Source: PALSA-1353 sp050014015
GTDB lineage: Bacteria > Planctomycetota > Phycisphaerae > Tepidisphaerales > Tepidisphaeraceae
DNA: 64,000 nt
Assembly (NCBI GenBank): GCA_050014015.1
Contig: JBEKEC010000007.1
Span: 1 to 64,000 of the forward strand
Direction: 5' to 3'
The number at the start of each line of letters is the position of its first letter. The stretch's first letter is position 1. The translations under genes were made by a program, and so were the position numbers. This document shows positions 1 to 8,368 of the stretch, piece after piece. The notes beneath the pieces are model-generated. The model did no database searches. It was not told where the DNA came from and worked only from the letters and a program-made list of their open reading frames with translations.

Positions 1-82
1 AGGCGCAAAGGCGCAGAGAAGTCAGAGAAGTGAAAGAAAACAAAGGCCTTGACTTCTTTTGCTTCTCTGCGCCTTTGCGCCT
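1..82. repeat. 21-bp perfect inverted repeat, long hairpin
   Basis: Positions 1-21 and 62-82 are perfect reverse complements (core GCGCAAAGGCGCAGAG), separated by 40 bases. No gene is convincing in 1-202. The hairpin could be a transcription terminator for an upstream gene or a dispersed palindromic repeat; the sequence alone does not decide. Confidence 0.7.
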
Positions 83-202
83 CTGCGTGAGATCTTTATT
101 GGGTTGCGGGCAGAGCTCGCGCTGTGCGCCTTCGCGGTAACGCATTTGAAGATAGGAGATAGAGCGGCGAAGCGGGCGAGCGTGTAAGATGCTGGCGTTG
201 CC

Positions 203-1576
203 ATGCTGGATAACGAAATACCCAAAGCAACGGTGTTGGTGGTGGATGACGAGCGGGACCACGCGCAGGTGATGTGCGAGGCCCTGCAGCGGCAGGGGCA
301 TCGGTGCGACGTGACGTTCAATCTGGCGGAGGCGGAATCGCGGCTGAAGCAAAAGAGCTACGACGTGATCGTCACGGATTTGGTGATGGACGGGAAGCGG
401 GACGGGCTGGAGGTGTTGCGGAAGGCGAAGTCGCTGACTCCGCCGCCGCAAGTGATTCTGGTTTCGGCGCACGGGGACATTCCGATCGCGGTAGAGGCGA
501 TGAACGAGGGTGCGTACGGGTTCATCGAGAAGCCGTTGGATTTGAATCATTTTCGGGCGCAGGTGAACCGGGCGGCGGAGCGGGCGGCGTTGCAGAAGCA
601 GAACCAGGTTTTGCGGGAAGAGCTGCTGGAGCAAAGCGGATTCGAGGGGATCATCGGCAAGAGCGGGGCGATGCAGCGGGTGCTGACGACGGCGCGGCAG
701 GTGGCCGCCAGCGACATCCCGGTTTTGATCATGGGGGAAAGCGGGACGGGCAAGGAATTGATCGCGCGGGCGATTCATTACAACAGCCGGCGGCGGAAGA
801 ACCGGATGGTGACGTTGAATTGCGCCGGCTTGAGCGAGAGTATTCTGGAAGACGAATTGTTCGGGCACGTCAAGGGCGCGTTCACCGGGGCGCAAACGGA
901 GCGGGAGGGCCGGTTCGAGCACGCGGACGGGGGGACGCTGTTCATGGATGAGATCGGCGACATGCCGGCGGTGATGCAGGCGAAATTATTGCGCGTGTTG
1001 GAGAACGGGGAGGTGGTTCGGCTGGGGAGCAACGAGCCGCTCGAAGTGGACGTGCGTCTGATCAGCGCCACCAACCGGAAGCTGGATGAGATAGTCGCGG
1101 AGAAGCAATTCCGGGAGGATTTGTTTTTCCGGATCAAGGGTGTGACGCTAAGCCTGCCGCCGCTGCGGGAGCGGCGGGAGGACATTCCGCTGCTGATGCA
1201 CTATTTTTTGCAGGAATTCGCGGAGAAATACAAGAAGGAGTTGGAGGGGATAACGCCGGCGGCGCAGCAGATGCTGGTGTCGTACAATTGGCCGGGGAAC
1301 GTGCGTCAGCTTCGGACTGCGGTGGAGAACATGGTGGTGCTGGCGCCCGGGAAAATGATGGGGGTGGAATCGCTGCCGGCGGAGATTCAGCCCGCCGCGG
1401 GGGCGGAGCACATTTCGGGGATCACGAATTTGGTGGGCATCAGCATCGAGGAGGCGGAGAAGGAATTGATCCGGAATACGTTGAAGATGGTGGATGGGAA
1501 CCGGGAGCAGGCGGCGCGCATTCTTCGCATCGGCGAGCGAACGCTGTATCGCAAGATCAGGGAATACGGGCTGTGA
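203..1576 (+). CDS. NtrC-family sigma-54-dependent response regulator
   Basis: This 457-residue protein is a two-component activator that would drive transcription from sigma-54 promoters. It has a receiver domain (about 10-125, acidic pair D15/D16 and phospho-acceptor D59 in VIVTDL). An AAA+ domain follows, with Walker A GESGTGKE (178-185), the sigma-54 contact loop GAFTGA (225-230) and Walker B GGTLFMDE (243-250). A Fis-type helix-turn-helix ends the protein (AARILRIGERTLYRKIREYGL region). Full-length for the family. Its stop codon overlaps the GTG start of ispF, so it leads an ispF-cysS operon. No cognate kinase gene lies next to it in the window. Confidence 0.95.
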   Translation: MLDNEIPKATVLVVDDERDHAQVMCEALQRQGHRCDVTFNLAEAESRLKQKSYDVIVTDLVMDGKRDGLEVLRKAKSLTPPPQVILVSAHGDIPIAVEAMNEGAYGFIEKPLDLNHFRAQVNRAAERAALQKQNQVLREELLEQSGFEGIIGKSGAMQRVLTTARQVAASDIPVLIMGESGTGKELIARAIHYNSRRRKNRMVTLNCAGLSESILEDELFGHVKGAFTGAQTEREGRFEHADGGTLFMDEIGDMPAVMQAKLLRVLENGEVVRLGSNEPLEVDVRLISATNRKLDEIVAEKQFREDLFFRIKGVTLSLPPLRERREDIPLLMHYFLQEFAEKYKKELEGITPAAQQMLVSYNWPGNVRQLRTAVENMVVLAPGKMMGVESLPAEIQPAAGAEHISGITNLVGISIEEAEKELIRNTLKMVDGNREQAARILRIGERTLYRKIREYGL

Positions 1577-2070
1577 GCAAAAAGAAAAACGATGATTTAC
1601 GGATTGGACATGGATACGATATCCACCGCCTGCGGCCCGGAGGCAAGCTGATGCTGGGAGGGGTGGCAGTGGCGGATGGCATGTCGGCGGTGGCGCACTC
1701 GGATGGGGACGTGGTGCTGCACGCGGTGGTGGACGCGCTGCTGGGAGCGCTGGGCCAGGGCGACATCGGCGAGATGTTTCCCAACACCGATCCGCGCTGG
1801 AAAAACGCCGCCAGCCGCCTGTTCGTTGAAGGAGCGATGCGGCAGGCGAAAGCCCTGGGCTATGCGGTGGTGAACGTGGACGTGACAATTCTGGCCGAGC
1901 GGCCGAGGCTGAAGGCGTACAAGTCAAAGATGTGCCGGAAGATTGCGCCGATGGTGGGATGTGAAGTGAACGTCAAGGCGGGAACGAACGAGGGATGCGA
2001 CGCGGTAGGCCGTGGCGAGGCGATCGCGGCGCATGCGGTGGTGCTGCTCAAGCGGAAAGGTCCACCATGA
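1573..2070 (+). CDS. ispF: 2-C-methyl-D-erythritol 2,4-cyclodiphosphate synthase
   Basis: IspF cyclises CDP-ME 2-phosphate in the cytoplasmic MEP isoprenoid pathway. The 165-residue product has the family motifs GHGYDIHRL (metal-binding Asp and His), AHSDGDVVLHAVVDALLGA, and FPNTDPRWKN. The usual KATTTEKLGF stretch is replaced by KAGTNEGCDAVGRGEAIA, a variant form. GTG at 1573 is chosen because it overlaps the upstream stop (GTGA) and gives the usual length; the open frame extends further upstream inside the regulator gene but that part is unlike IspF. The stop overlaps the cysS start (ATGA), which suggests translational coupling. Confidence 0.93.
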   Translation: MSKKKNDDLRIGHGYDIHRLRPGGKLMLGGVAVADGMSAVAHSDGDVVLHAVVDALLGALGQGDIGEMFPNTDPRWKNAASRLFVEGAMRQAKALGYAVVNVDVTILAERPRLKAYKSKMCRKIAPMVGCEVNVKAGTNEGCDAVGRGEAIAAHAVVLLKRKGPP

Positions 2071-3575
2071 GCCTGCGTGTTTACGACACACTGACGCGTG
2101 AGAAACAATTGTTCGTCCCGGTCAAGCCGGGGAAGGTGGGGATGTATCTGTGCGGGCCGACGGTTTACAAGGCGCCGCACGTCGGGCACATGGTGGGGCC
2201 GGTCATATTCGACGCGATCAAGAGATACCTGAAATACAAGGGCTTCGACGTGTTCTGGGTAGTGAACGTCACGGACGTGGAGGACAAGCTGATCGACGCG
2301 GCGGCCAAGCAGAAGACGACGGTTGCGGAATTGGCGGAGAAGTACACGGCGGAATACCTGGAATGCCTGTCGCGGTTCGGAATCGAATCGGTGGACAAAT
2401 TTCCCAAGGCGTCGGAGCACATCGGCGACATCATCGAGTTGTGCCAGAAGCTTTTGACCGGGGGATTCGCATACGCGGTCGGGGGCAACGTCTGGTTCGA
2501 GGTGGGGAAGGATGCGGAATACGGGAAGCTGTCGAACCGAAAGGTGCAGGAGCAGGAGAGCGGCGTGCGCGCGTTGGAAGGGCAGGGGAAGCGCAACCCG
2601 GCGGATTTCGCGTTGTGGAAGTCGGCCAAGCCGGGGGAGCCGGCGTGGGATTCGCCCTGGGGCAAGGGCAGGCCCGGGTGGCATATCGAATGTTCGGCGA
2701 TGAGCATGAAATATCTGGGTGAGACTTTCGACATCCACGGCGGGGGGATGGACCTGATGTTCCCGCATCACGAGAACGAACTGGCGCAATCCGAATCGGC
2801 GACGGGAAAACCGTTTGCGAAATATTGGCTGCACAACGGGCTGACGCGGATCAAAACGAAGGCCGCGAGCGGGGAATGGACGGACGAAAAGATGAGCGGG
2901 AGCCTGGGGAACGTGGTTTCCGCGCGGGAATTGCTCGACACCTGGGGCGCGGAACTGGTGCGCTACATGCTCCTGTCGACGCACTATCGCCGGCCCATCG
3001 AATTCACGGATAAAGTGCTGGAGAATTCGAAAAAAGGATTGGCGGTCTTCACCCGCCTGGTGGAGCGCATCGAGCGGCTGGCGGGCAAACCGCTGGCGGA
3101 GAATTCGCCGGGGATGGACCAATTGGCCAATCGTTTGCTGGAGTCGGAGGTGGGGGTTTTCGCCCGCCAGACGATCGGCGACAAAATGCGGTTCCTGGAG
3201 ATGATGGACGATGATTTCAATACGGCGGGCGCGATCGCGGTGCTGCACGAGATGGCCGGATCGATCAACGCGCTTCTGGAGCGGAACCAGACGGAAACCG
3301 AGCGGCAGCCGGACGTGATCCAGGCGGCGGCGGCGGCCACGCAGACGCTGCGGCGGCTGGGGCAGATATTGGGGCTGTTCCGGCCGGAGATTCCCGGCGT
3401 GCGCGCCAAGGAGCCGGGGACCGTCGAGCAACTGATGAGCCTGATCATTCAGTTTCGCAATGAGGCAAGGAAATCGAAGCAGTTCGCGTTATCCGATATG
3501 GTGAGGGATGGGCTGAAGAAGATCGGGATCACGCTGGAAGATAGGGCGGATGGGACGGGGTGGAGGAGGGAATAG
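2067..3575 (+). CDS. cysS: cysteinyl-tRNA synthetase
   Basis: A class I aminoacyl-tRNA synthetase that charges tRNA-Cys. The 502-residue protein starts MSLRVYDTLTREK and shows the CGPTVYKAPHVGH segment (HIGH-type motif with a zinc Cys), the WHIECSAMS zinc site, GGGMDLMFPHHENE, and KMSGSLGN (KMSKS loop with K replaced by G at the fourth position). ATG 2067 overlaps the ispF stop. Length is normal. It is the last gene of the regulator-ispF-cysS operon, followed by a palindrome at 3605-3626. Confidence 0.96.
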   Translation: MSLRVYDTLTREKQLFVPVKPGKVGMYLCGPTVYKAPHVGHMVGPVIFDAIKRYLKYKGFDVFWVVNVTDVEDKLIDAAAKQKTTVAELAEKYTAEYLECLSRFGIESVDKFPKASEHIGDIIELCQKLLTGGFAYAVGGNVWFEVGKDAEYGKLSNRKVQEQESGVRALEGQGKRNPADFALWKSAKPGEPAWDSPWGKGRPGWHIECSAMSMKYLGETFDIHGGGMDLMFPHHENELAQSESATGKPFAKYWLHNGLTRIKTKAASGEWTDEKMSGSLGNVVSARELLDTWGAELVRYMLLSTHYRRPIEFTDKVLENSKKGLAVFTRLVERIERLAGKPLAENSPGMDQLANRLLESEVGVFARQTIGDKMRFLEMMDDDFNTAGAIAVLHEMAGSINALLERNQTETERQPDVIQAAAAATQTLRRLGQILGLFRPEIPGVRAKEPGTVEQLMSLIIQFRNEARKSKQFALSDMVRDGLKKIGITLEDRADGTGWRRE

Positions 3576-3604
3576 GGATGGGTAGGAAACCCCCAGTGAC
3601 GGGA

Positions 3605-3626
3605 AAAACGGGACCTGTCCCGTTTT
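3605..3626. repeat. GGGAC palindrome, copy 1 (possible terminator)
   Basis: AAAACGGGAC and GTCCCGTTTT form a 10-bp stem with a 2-base loop, ending in T residues on both strands. It lies 30 bases after cysS and 20 bases before the GH43 start, so it can terminate cysS transcription. The same sequence recurs, enlarged, at 4631-4688 and in part at about 5783-5796. Confidence 0.65.
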
Positions 3627-3645
3627 CTGTTCGAAGGAGAAGCCT

Positions 3646-4623
3646 ATGACGCGAATTTGCGCACTGATTCCGCTGCTGCTGTGCACGGTAATGGCCAGAG
3701 CGGGGAACCCCGTGGTGAAAGATATCTTCACCGCCGATCCTTGCGCCCGCGTTTTCGGGGATCGGCTTTACGTGTACGCCTCGCACGATCAGCCGGATGC
3801 CAACTATTGGGACATGGTGGATTGGCGGCTGCTTTCGACGACCGACATGGCCACGTGGAAGGACCACGGCAGTATCTTCAGCCTCAAAGGCTTTGCGTGG
3901 GCCACTCGCTGGGCATGGGCGCCGGACTGTGTGAATGCCAATGGGAAATACTATCTGTTCCTACCGGTCGATCGTTCCAAGATCGGCGTTGCGGTCGGCG
4001 ATACTCCGGAAGGCCCGTTCAAAGACGCCATCGGCAAGCCGCTGATCGACAACGCCTTGATGCCCGCCGCGGGCGCCGAGCCGATTGACCCGGCGGTGCT
4101 CATCGATGATGGCGGCGGCTCCTATCTGTATTTCGGATGTCGCGCGCCGAAGGTGGTCAAACTGAACCCATCCATGACGGGACTGGCGGGGGAGATTCAG
4201 GACGTTGTGTTCCTGGATTCGCACGGTGCGCCGATCGAGCTGGCGCAGCCGGGCCAGAACCCGGTGCTTCCGCAAGGATACGGTGAGGGCCCGTTCGTGT
4301 TTAAGCGGGGCGGGAAATACTATTTCGTTTATTCGAACGGCTGGGCTCCCACTTCCACGCAGGTTTACGCCATGGCAGACAATCCGATGGGTCCCTTCAC
4401 TTACGCGGGCAAGGTGATGGAGCATGCCGCATCGGTCACGCAGCACGGCTCGGTGGTACAGTTCCGCGGCAAGTGGTATGTGTTCTACCACACCAGCGAG
4501 CTATCGAACGGAAATTCCTTTCGCCGTTCGGTCTGCGTGGATGAATTGACGTTCGGCGAGGACGGGAAAATCAACGTGGTCACACCGACGCACGCCGGCC
4601 CGGCGCCTCTGCCGGCCCGGTAG
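3646..4623 (+). CDS. secreted glycoside hydrolase family 43 protein
   Basis: A 325-residue GH43 five-bladed beta-propeller glycosidase, the family of arabinofuranosidases, xylosidases and arabinanases. Residues 1-20 form a signal peptide (MTRICALIPLLLCTVMARAG), so it is exported. The three GH43 carboxylates are visible: general base D31 (FTADPCARVFGDRLYVYASHD region), pKa modulator D148 (EPIDPAVLIDD) and general acid E214 (GYGEGPFVFKR). The WAPD motif is at 91-94. Start is supported by GAAGGAG upstream. Palindromic repeats lie on both sides. Substrate cannot be read from sequence. Confidence 0.88.
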   Translation: MTRICALIPLLLCTVMARAGNPVVKDIFTADPCARVFGDRLYVYASHDQPDANYWDMVDWRLLSTTDMATWKDHGSIFSLKGFAWATRWAWAPDCVNANGKYYLFLPVDRSKIGVAVGDTPEGPFKDAIGKPLIDNALMPAAGAEPIDPAVLIDDGGGSYLYFGCRAPKVVKLNPSMTGLAGEIQDVVFLDSHGAPIELAQPGQNPVLPQGYGEGPFVFKRGGKYYFVYSNGWAPTSTQVYAMADNPMGPFTYAGKVMEHAASVTQHGSVVQFRGKWYVFYHTSELSNGNSFRRSVCVDELTFGEDGKINVVTPTHAGPAPLPAR

Positions 4624-4630
4624 GGGCAGC

Positions 4631-4688
4631 AAAAACGGGACAGGTCCAATATCTGCCGCCGTCGCGGAATTGGACCTGTCCCGTTTTT
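4631..4688. repeat. GGGAC palindrome, copy 2 (probable terminator)
   Basis: A 20-bp perfect inverted repeat: 4631-4650 against 4669-4688, core AACGGGACAGGTCCAAT, with an 18-base loop and a T tract on the right. It can act as a bidirectional terminator between the GH43 gene and the convergent PEP-CTERM gene. The arms share AAACGGGAC with the copy at 3605-3626. Confidence 0.7.
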
Positions 4689-4774
4689 CTGTTCCGTCGC
4701 CAAGAAAAAACCCGCGTCCGATCTCGGATCGCGGGTTTCATTTTGGACGGCAGGGGTCTAATTTTTGCTTTCGT

Positions 4775-5530
4775 TCAGGCCTTCGCCAGGCGTGCGCGGC
4801 GACGAGACATTCCGACTAACAATGCCATACCCAGGCCGGCGAAGGACGTGGGCTCGGGGACGGTCGGAAACTGGCGCAACGTGAAAGTATAGCCGCCGCC
4901 GGCGGGATCGGCGTATGCCCCTGCGTTGGCCAAGGCTGTATCGGGGACAATGACTTGAACATCGAAGCCGTCCGTTGTGAGATTGGGGACCAAGCCGTTG
5001 GTCCAATCGACGGTGTACTCCGTCTGAACTCCAGTGAGGAAGACATCGTTACCAGCCGGGTTTCCGGGATCGAACTGGAGCTCGGAAGGAGCGGCGGCCA
5101 ACGCGAAAGTAGGCCCGGTTCCGAAGCCCAATTGGAAATGGTAATCGGTCCAGTCGAAGCCGGTGTTATTGAGGACGGTTTCGTCGAACAAGTACGACGT
5201 GTAGCCGGGTGTGACTGGCGGTCCCGGATTCGGACTGTCAGCCACGTGGAAAGTAATGTCGATAGGCAATAATGAATTAAAGGTCTTGTCAATGTCGACA
5301 ACGTTTCCCGACGGTCCGCCAGCGCCGCCTGGGCCGGCGTTGTTGGGGTCGGGAGTTTGGATGGATCCCCCCCCGTTGATCTGCGCGGTGCCCCCCTGAT
5401 ATGGGTCGTTTGGAGCCGGCGTCTGGTAACCGTTAATGACTCCGGCGCGGGCTCCGCCGGCAATGAGCAGCGCGCCCAAAGTAACGGCTGCGGGGCCGAG
5501 GGCGAGCAACTTGCTCAGCCTGTTCATCAT
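4775..5530 (-). CDS. PEP-CTERM sorting domain protein
   Basis: A secreted protein of about 251 residues with an N-terminal signal sequence (MNRLSKLLALGPAAVTLGALLIAGGARAG) and a C-terminal PEP-CTERM tripartite anchor: VPEP motif, hydrophobic helix, and the basic cluster SRRRARLAKA. PEP-CTERM proteins are processed by exosortase and displayed at the surface, typically in bacteria that make exopolysaccharide. The middle is Gly/Pro/Asn rich with beta-strand character and no catalytic signature. ATG at 5530 or 5527 is preferred over the upstream frame (to 5641) because a GGGAAG site precedes it and the signal peptide begins there. Confidence 0.85.
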   Translation of the reverse strand: MMNRLSKLLALGPAAVTLGALLIAGGARAGVINGYQTPAPNDPYQGGTAQINGGGSIQTPDPNNAGPGGAGGPSGNVVDIDKTFNSLLPIDITFHVADSPNPGPPVTPGYTSYLFDETVLNNTGFDWTDYHFQLGFGTGPTFALAAAPSELQFDPGNPAGNDVFLTGVQTEYTVDWTNGLVPNLTTDGFDVQVIVPDTALANAGAYADPAGGGYTFTLRQFPTVPEPTSFAGLGMALLVGMSRRRARLAKA

Positions 5531-5955
5531 TTTCTTCCCTTCACAAGCCAAGAGATCTGATTGCACAGCAACCTCCTTCAAAAAATGGCCTTTTGTCTTG
5601 ACGCAAAATACGAATCCAAATTCGTATCTGAACGCGGTCATTTTAGGATATCCAGCACAAGTTGCAATAAAAAAACGGCAAATTTGCGCCGAATATGAGG
5701 ACTCTGACGTTTATTGGGGGTAACTTCCGCCGTCAAAGCGATTTGTCGTCTGCGTTCAAAATGAGTGGTTTGAAAAAAGCGTGCCCCTGTCCCGTTATCT
5801 ATATCGTGGCGTTCGAAGACCGCGGGATTACCATCCCGCGGCTTTCGGGGGAAAGGTGAACGCGGGCGTTCGGGGGATTGATTTGTTTCGGGGCAATCAA
5901 ATCTGCAATGGGTGGGGCATCGTTGGGGGATCGGTGGGAATAGAATGGGGCTGCA
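5531..5955. other. intergenic region with palindromes
   Basis: About 425 bases without a convincing gene. It holds the upstream region of the PEP-CTERM gene, a partial GGGAC repeat (CCCCTGTCCCGTTA near 5783) and a strong hairpin at 5820-5841 (CCGCGGGAT, loop TACC, ATCCCGCGG). Leftward and rightward promoters must lie here, but no clear -35/-10 pair was recognised. Confidence 0.5.
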
Positions 5956-7050
5956 ATGAAGCGAGTGTGCGGCGAATATCCGCTGTCCGAGTTGCCGGGC
6001 GGTAAGGGGCGGGGAGCGGTCGGGAATCCGAAAAACCGATTCGTTCAACTGGAAGTGTTGCCTGATCCGGAGTTGGGGGATGGGCAGGATGCGGAGCCGC
6101 GCACGGCATTTTTCAGCGATAAAACGCGCAAGATCATTGCGACCAATGACAGCCCGGACGTCGGGTTTGAGGCGAGCATCAATCCGTATCGCGGATGTGA
6201 ACATGGATGCATTTATTGCTTCGCCAGGCCGACGCATGAATATCTGGGGTTTTCGGCGGGGCTGGATTTTGAATCGAAGATCATGGTGAAGATGGAGGCG
6301 GCGAAGTTGTTGCGGGGGGAATTGGCCAGCCGGCGATGGAAGCCCAAGGTGTTGCAGATGTCGGGGGTGACGGATTGCTATCAGCCGGTCGAGCGGAGAT
6401 TGAAAATCACGCGGGGATGTCTGGAGGTGCTGGCGGAGTTTCGCAATCCGGTGACCATCCTGACGAAAAACCATCTGGTGACGCGCGACATCGATCTGCT
6501 GCGCGAGCTGGCGTCACACCGGGCGACGGCGGTGATGGTTTCGATCACGACGCTGGACCGCTCGCTGGCGATGAAGATGGAGCCGCGGACGAGCGTGCCG
6601 GGGCGGAGGCTGGAGGCGGTGCGAATGCTGGCGGAGGCGGGAATCCCGGTGGGGGTGATGGCGGCGCCGATGATCCCGGGGCTGAACGATCAGGAGATGC
6701 CGGCGATCCTGTCGGCGGCGGCCGAGGCGGGCGCCGGGTTCGCTGGATATCAGGCATTGCGGTTGCCGTGGGCGGTGAAGGAGCTGTTCGAGGCCTGGCT
6801 GAGCCGGCATTTCCCGGACCGGAAGGAGAAGGTGCTGAATCGGGTGCGGGAGATGCGGGGTGGAAAATTGAACGATCCGAATTTCTCTTCGCGGATGCGC
6901 GGCCAGGGGATTTGGGCGGCGCAACTGAAGTCGATGTTCCAGTTGGCCAAGCGCCGCGCCGGGATAACGGGCCATTTCCCGGAGCTTTCCACGGCGGCGT
7001 TTCGAGGGCAAGTGACAATTGACAATGGACAATTGATAATGCCTTGGTGA
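5956..7050 (+). CDS. PA0069-like (SplB-related) radical SAM protein
   Basis: A 364-residue radical SAM enzyme whose N-terminal region contains INPYRGCEHGCIYCFAR, giving the 4Fe-4S ligands C81, C85 and C88 in a CxxxCxxC arrangement. The SINPYRGC..GC.YC pattern and the TKN/TTLD segments place it with the PA0069/YgiQ-like group related to spore photoproduct lyase; the physiological substrate is unknown. The last residues (VTIDNGQLIMPW) are encoded by a dispersed AT-rich palindrome (7012-7082), so the natural C-terminus was probably near TAAFRG and was extended by the repeat. Confidence 0.85.
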   Translation: MKRVCGEYPLSELPGGKGRGAVGNPKNRFVQLEVLPDPELGDGQDAEPRTAFFSDKTRKIIATNDSPDVGFEASINPYRGCEHGCIYCFARPTHEYLGFSAGLDFESKIMVKMEAAKLLRGELASRRWKPKVLQMSGVTDCYQPVERRLKITRGCLEVLAEFRNPVTILTKNHLVTRDIDLLRELASHRATAVMVSITTLDRSLAMKMEPRTSVPGRRLEAVRMLAEAGIPVGVMAAPMIPGLNDQEMPAILSAAAEAGAGFAGYQALRLPWAVKELFEAWLSRHFPDRKEKVLNRVREMRGGKLNDPNFSSRMRGQGIWAAQLKSMFQLAKRRAGITGHFPELSTAAFRGQVTIDNGQLIMPW

Positions 7051-7082
7051 ATTATCAATTATCCATTATCAATTGATAATTG
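7012..7082. repeat. AT-rich TTGACAATTGATAAT palindromic repeat
   Basis: A cluster of inverted and direct copies of ATTGACAATGGACAATTGATAAT and its complement, spanning the end of the radical SAM gene and the start region of aat. It encodes the last residues of the upstream protein. It resembles a miniature palindromic repeat rather than a regulatory site. Confidence 0.65.
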
Positions 7083-7087
7083 ACGCC

Positions 7088-7690
7088 ATGTCGAGCCAGG
7101 TTTCATTAGATCCTCGGACGCTGCTGAGCGCATATGCGCAGGGTTTGTTTCCGATGGCGAATCGGGAGGGGCGGATTCAGTGGTACACGGCTGAGCCGCG
7201 GGGAATAATTCCATTGGAAGCGTTTCACGTTCCGGGGACGCTGCGGGCGTTGGTGAGGAAATCGCCGGAGCAGGGGGGATTTGAAATCCGGATCAACCAC
7301 GATTTCGAGGCGACGATGCGGGCATGCCGGGCCAATCGCGTTGGGGGCACGTGGATCAATGAGCCGCTCATCGCGGCGTACGTTGGCCTGCACGAGTTGG
7401 GATGCGCCCACAGCGTCGAAGCGTGGAAGGAGGGCAAGCTGGCGGGGGGATTGTACGGGGTGAGCCTGGGCGGGGCGTTTTTCGGGGAGAGCATGTTTCA
7501 TTTGGTGCGCGATGCGGGCAAGGTGGCGCTGGTGCATCTTGTGGATCGGTTGCGCGAGCGGGGGTTTGAACTGCTGGACGCCCAGGCCACGACGCCGCAT
7601 CTGAGGCGCTTCGGCTGCGTGGACATTTCGGCAAGCGAATATCTGAAACGGCTGAAATCGGCGATTGAAAAGGATTGCAAATTTGAGTGA
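7088..7690 (+). CDS. aat: leucyl/phenylalanyl-tRNA-protein transferase
   Basis: Aat moves Leu or Phe from charged tRNA to proteins with N-terminal Lys or Arg, marking them for ClpS-ClpAP degradation. The 200-residue product contains the family core: SAYAQGLFPMA, W.T..PRGIIPLEAFHVP, GTWIN..LI.AY..LHE.G.AHSVE, LAGGLYGVSLGGAFFGESMFH, and LLDAQATTPHLRRFG. ATG 7088 (MSSQVSLDP) is chosen over 7073, which lies inside the repeat. It is convergent with clpS, its functional partner. Confidence 0.95.
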   Translation: MSSQVSLDPRTLLSAYAQGLFPMANREGRIQWYTAEPRGIIPLEAFHVPGTLRALVRKSPEQGGFEIRINHDFEATMRACRANRVGGTWINEPLIAAYVGLHELGCAHSVEAWKEGKLAGGLYGVSLGGAFFGESMFHLVRDAGKVALVHLVDRLRERGFELLDAQATTPHLRRFGCVDISASEYLKRLKSAIEKDCKFE

Positions 7691-7800
7691 AGAAGGGGAA
7701 GTGCAAGTTGCAAGGGGCAAGTTGCAAGCAAGGACACTATCCCTGCGCGCAACTTGCAACTCCTAACTTGCAACTTGCCGCTTGCAACTTGCAACTTCTT
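7690..7800. repeat. CAAGTTGCAA repeat cluster
   Basis: Several direct and inverted copies of GCAAGTTGCAAG / CTTGCAACTTGC fill the gap between the convergent aat and clpS genes. They can fold into a long hairpin and may serve as a bidirectional terminator. Such reiterated palindromes occur at several intergenic sites in this window. Confidence 0.65.
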
Positions 7801-8256
7801 TTAATTTTCCGGTTCGATGGTGACGGTGAGGCCTTTGGACTGGAACTGATCCTGATAGAGTTCGGCGCGTTCCTTGTGCGTGACGACAAGAAGCGAAACG
7901 CCGCGGTCGTGAGCTTCGAGCATCCTGGTCAGGGCTTCCTGGCGATTGAGCGGAGTGAGTTCAACGATGGCATGGATGACAAAAACCATCTCGTTCTTGT
8001 CATCGTTGTGAAGAAGGACCCTCCAGGGAGGCAACTTTGCCGAGGGTGGGGTTGCAGGCGCGGTGTCCTGCCGGGGATTGGCCTGGGGCACAGCGACAGC
8101 GGTGCCGACGGAGCCGTCCACGGCAGGCGTTTCGTTTTGTTTCCCCTGGTCGGGCATGAGCAACCCATCCTGAACTACGGCGACATCAATAGGCTTCGCC
8201 CTAATTATACGATTATATTCCGCTAATGTTGCGGTGGGAAGCACATTTTTCGGCAT
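7801..8256 (-). CDS. clpS: ATP-dependent Clp protease adaptor ClpS
   Basis: ClpS binds N-degron residues and hands the substrate to ClpA/ClpC. The C-terminal 75 residues carry the ClpS fold: PPWRVLLHNDDKNEMVFVI (family motif with the NDD loop), then LTRMLEAHDRGVSLLVVTHKERAELYQDQF and the terminal TVTIEPE strand. About 75 residues in front are low-complexity and unlike ClpS. An internal ATG at 8157 preceded by AGGATGGG would give a 118-residue protein closer to family length, so the start is uncertain. Convergent with aat. Confidence 0.92.
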   Translation of the reverse strand: MPKNVLPTATLAEYNRIIRAKPIDVAVVQDGLLMPDQGKQNETPAVDGSVGTAVAVPQANPRQDTAPATPPSAKLPPWRVLLHNDDKNEMVFVIHAIVELTPLNRQEALTRMLEAHDRGVSLLVVTHKERAELYQDQFQSKGLTVTIEPEN

Positions 8257-8368
8257 CCGGGGAAGAAAATGCGACGTCCGGAAGTTTAATTTGGGGAATT
8301 TGGCGGCGGTTAGGGTTTATGCGGCTGGGACGGGTTTAACGAAATCGTGGGCGCGGTAAATTAGCGCC

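Noticed and set aside
274..951. Long plus-strand frame inside the sigma-54 regulator
   Set aside because: Gly/Arg/Ala-rich shadow of a GC-rich gene; no domain and no ribosome site. The same applies to many long opposite-strand frames, such as 1860-3431, 10609-11505 and 20814-22712.
7690..7800. CRISPR-like array of CAAGTTGCAA repeats
   Set aside because: Repeats are about 10-12 bases, mixed orientation and without regular spacers; no cas genes in the window.
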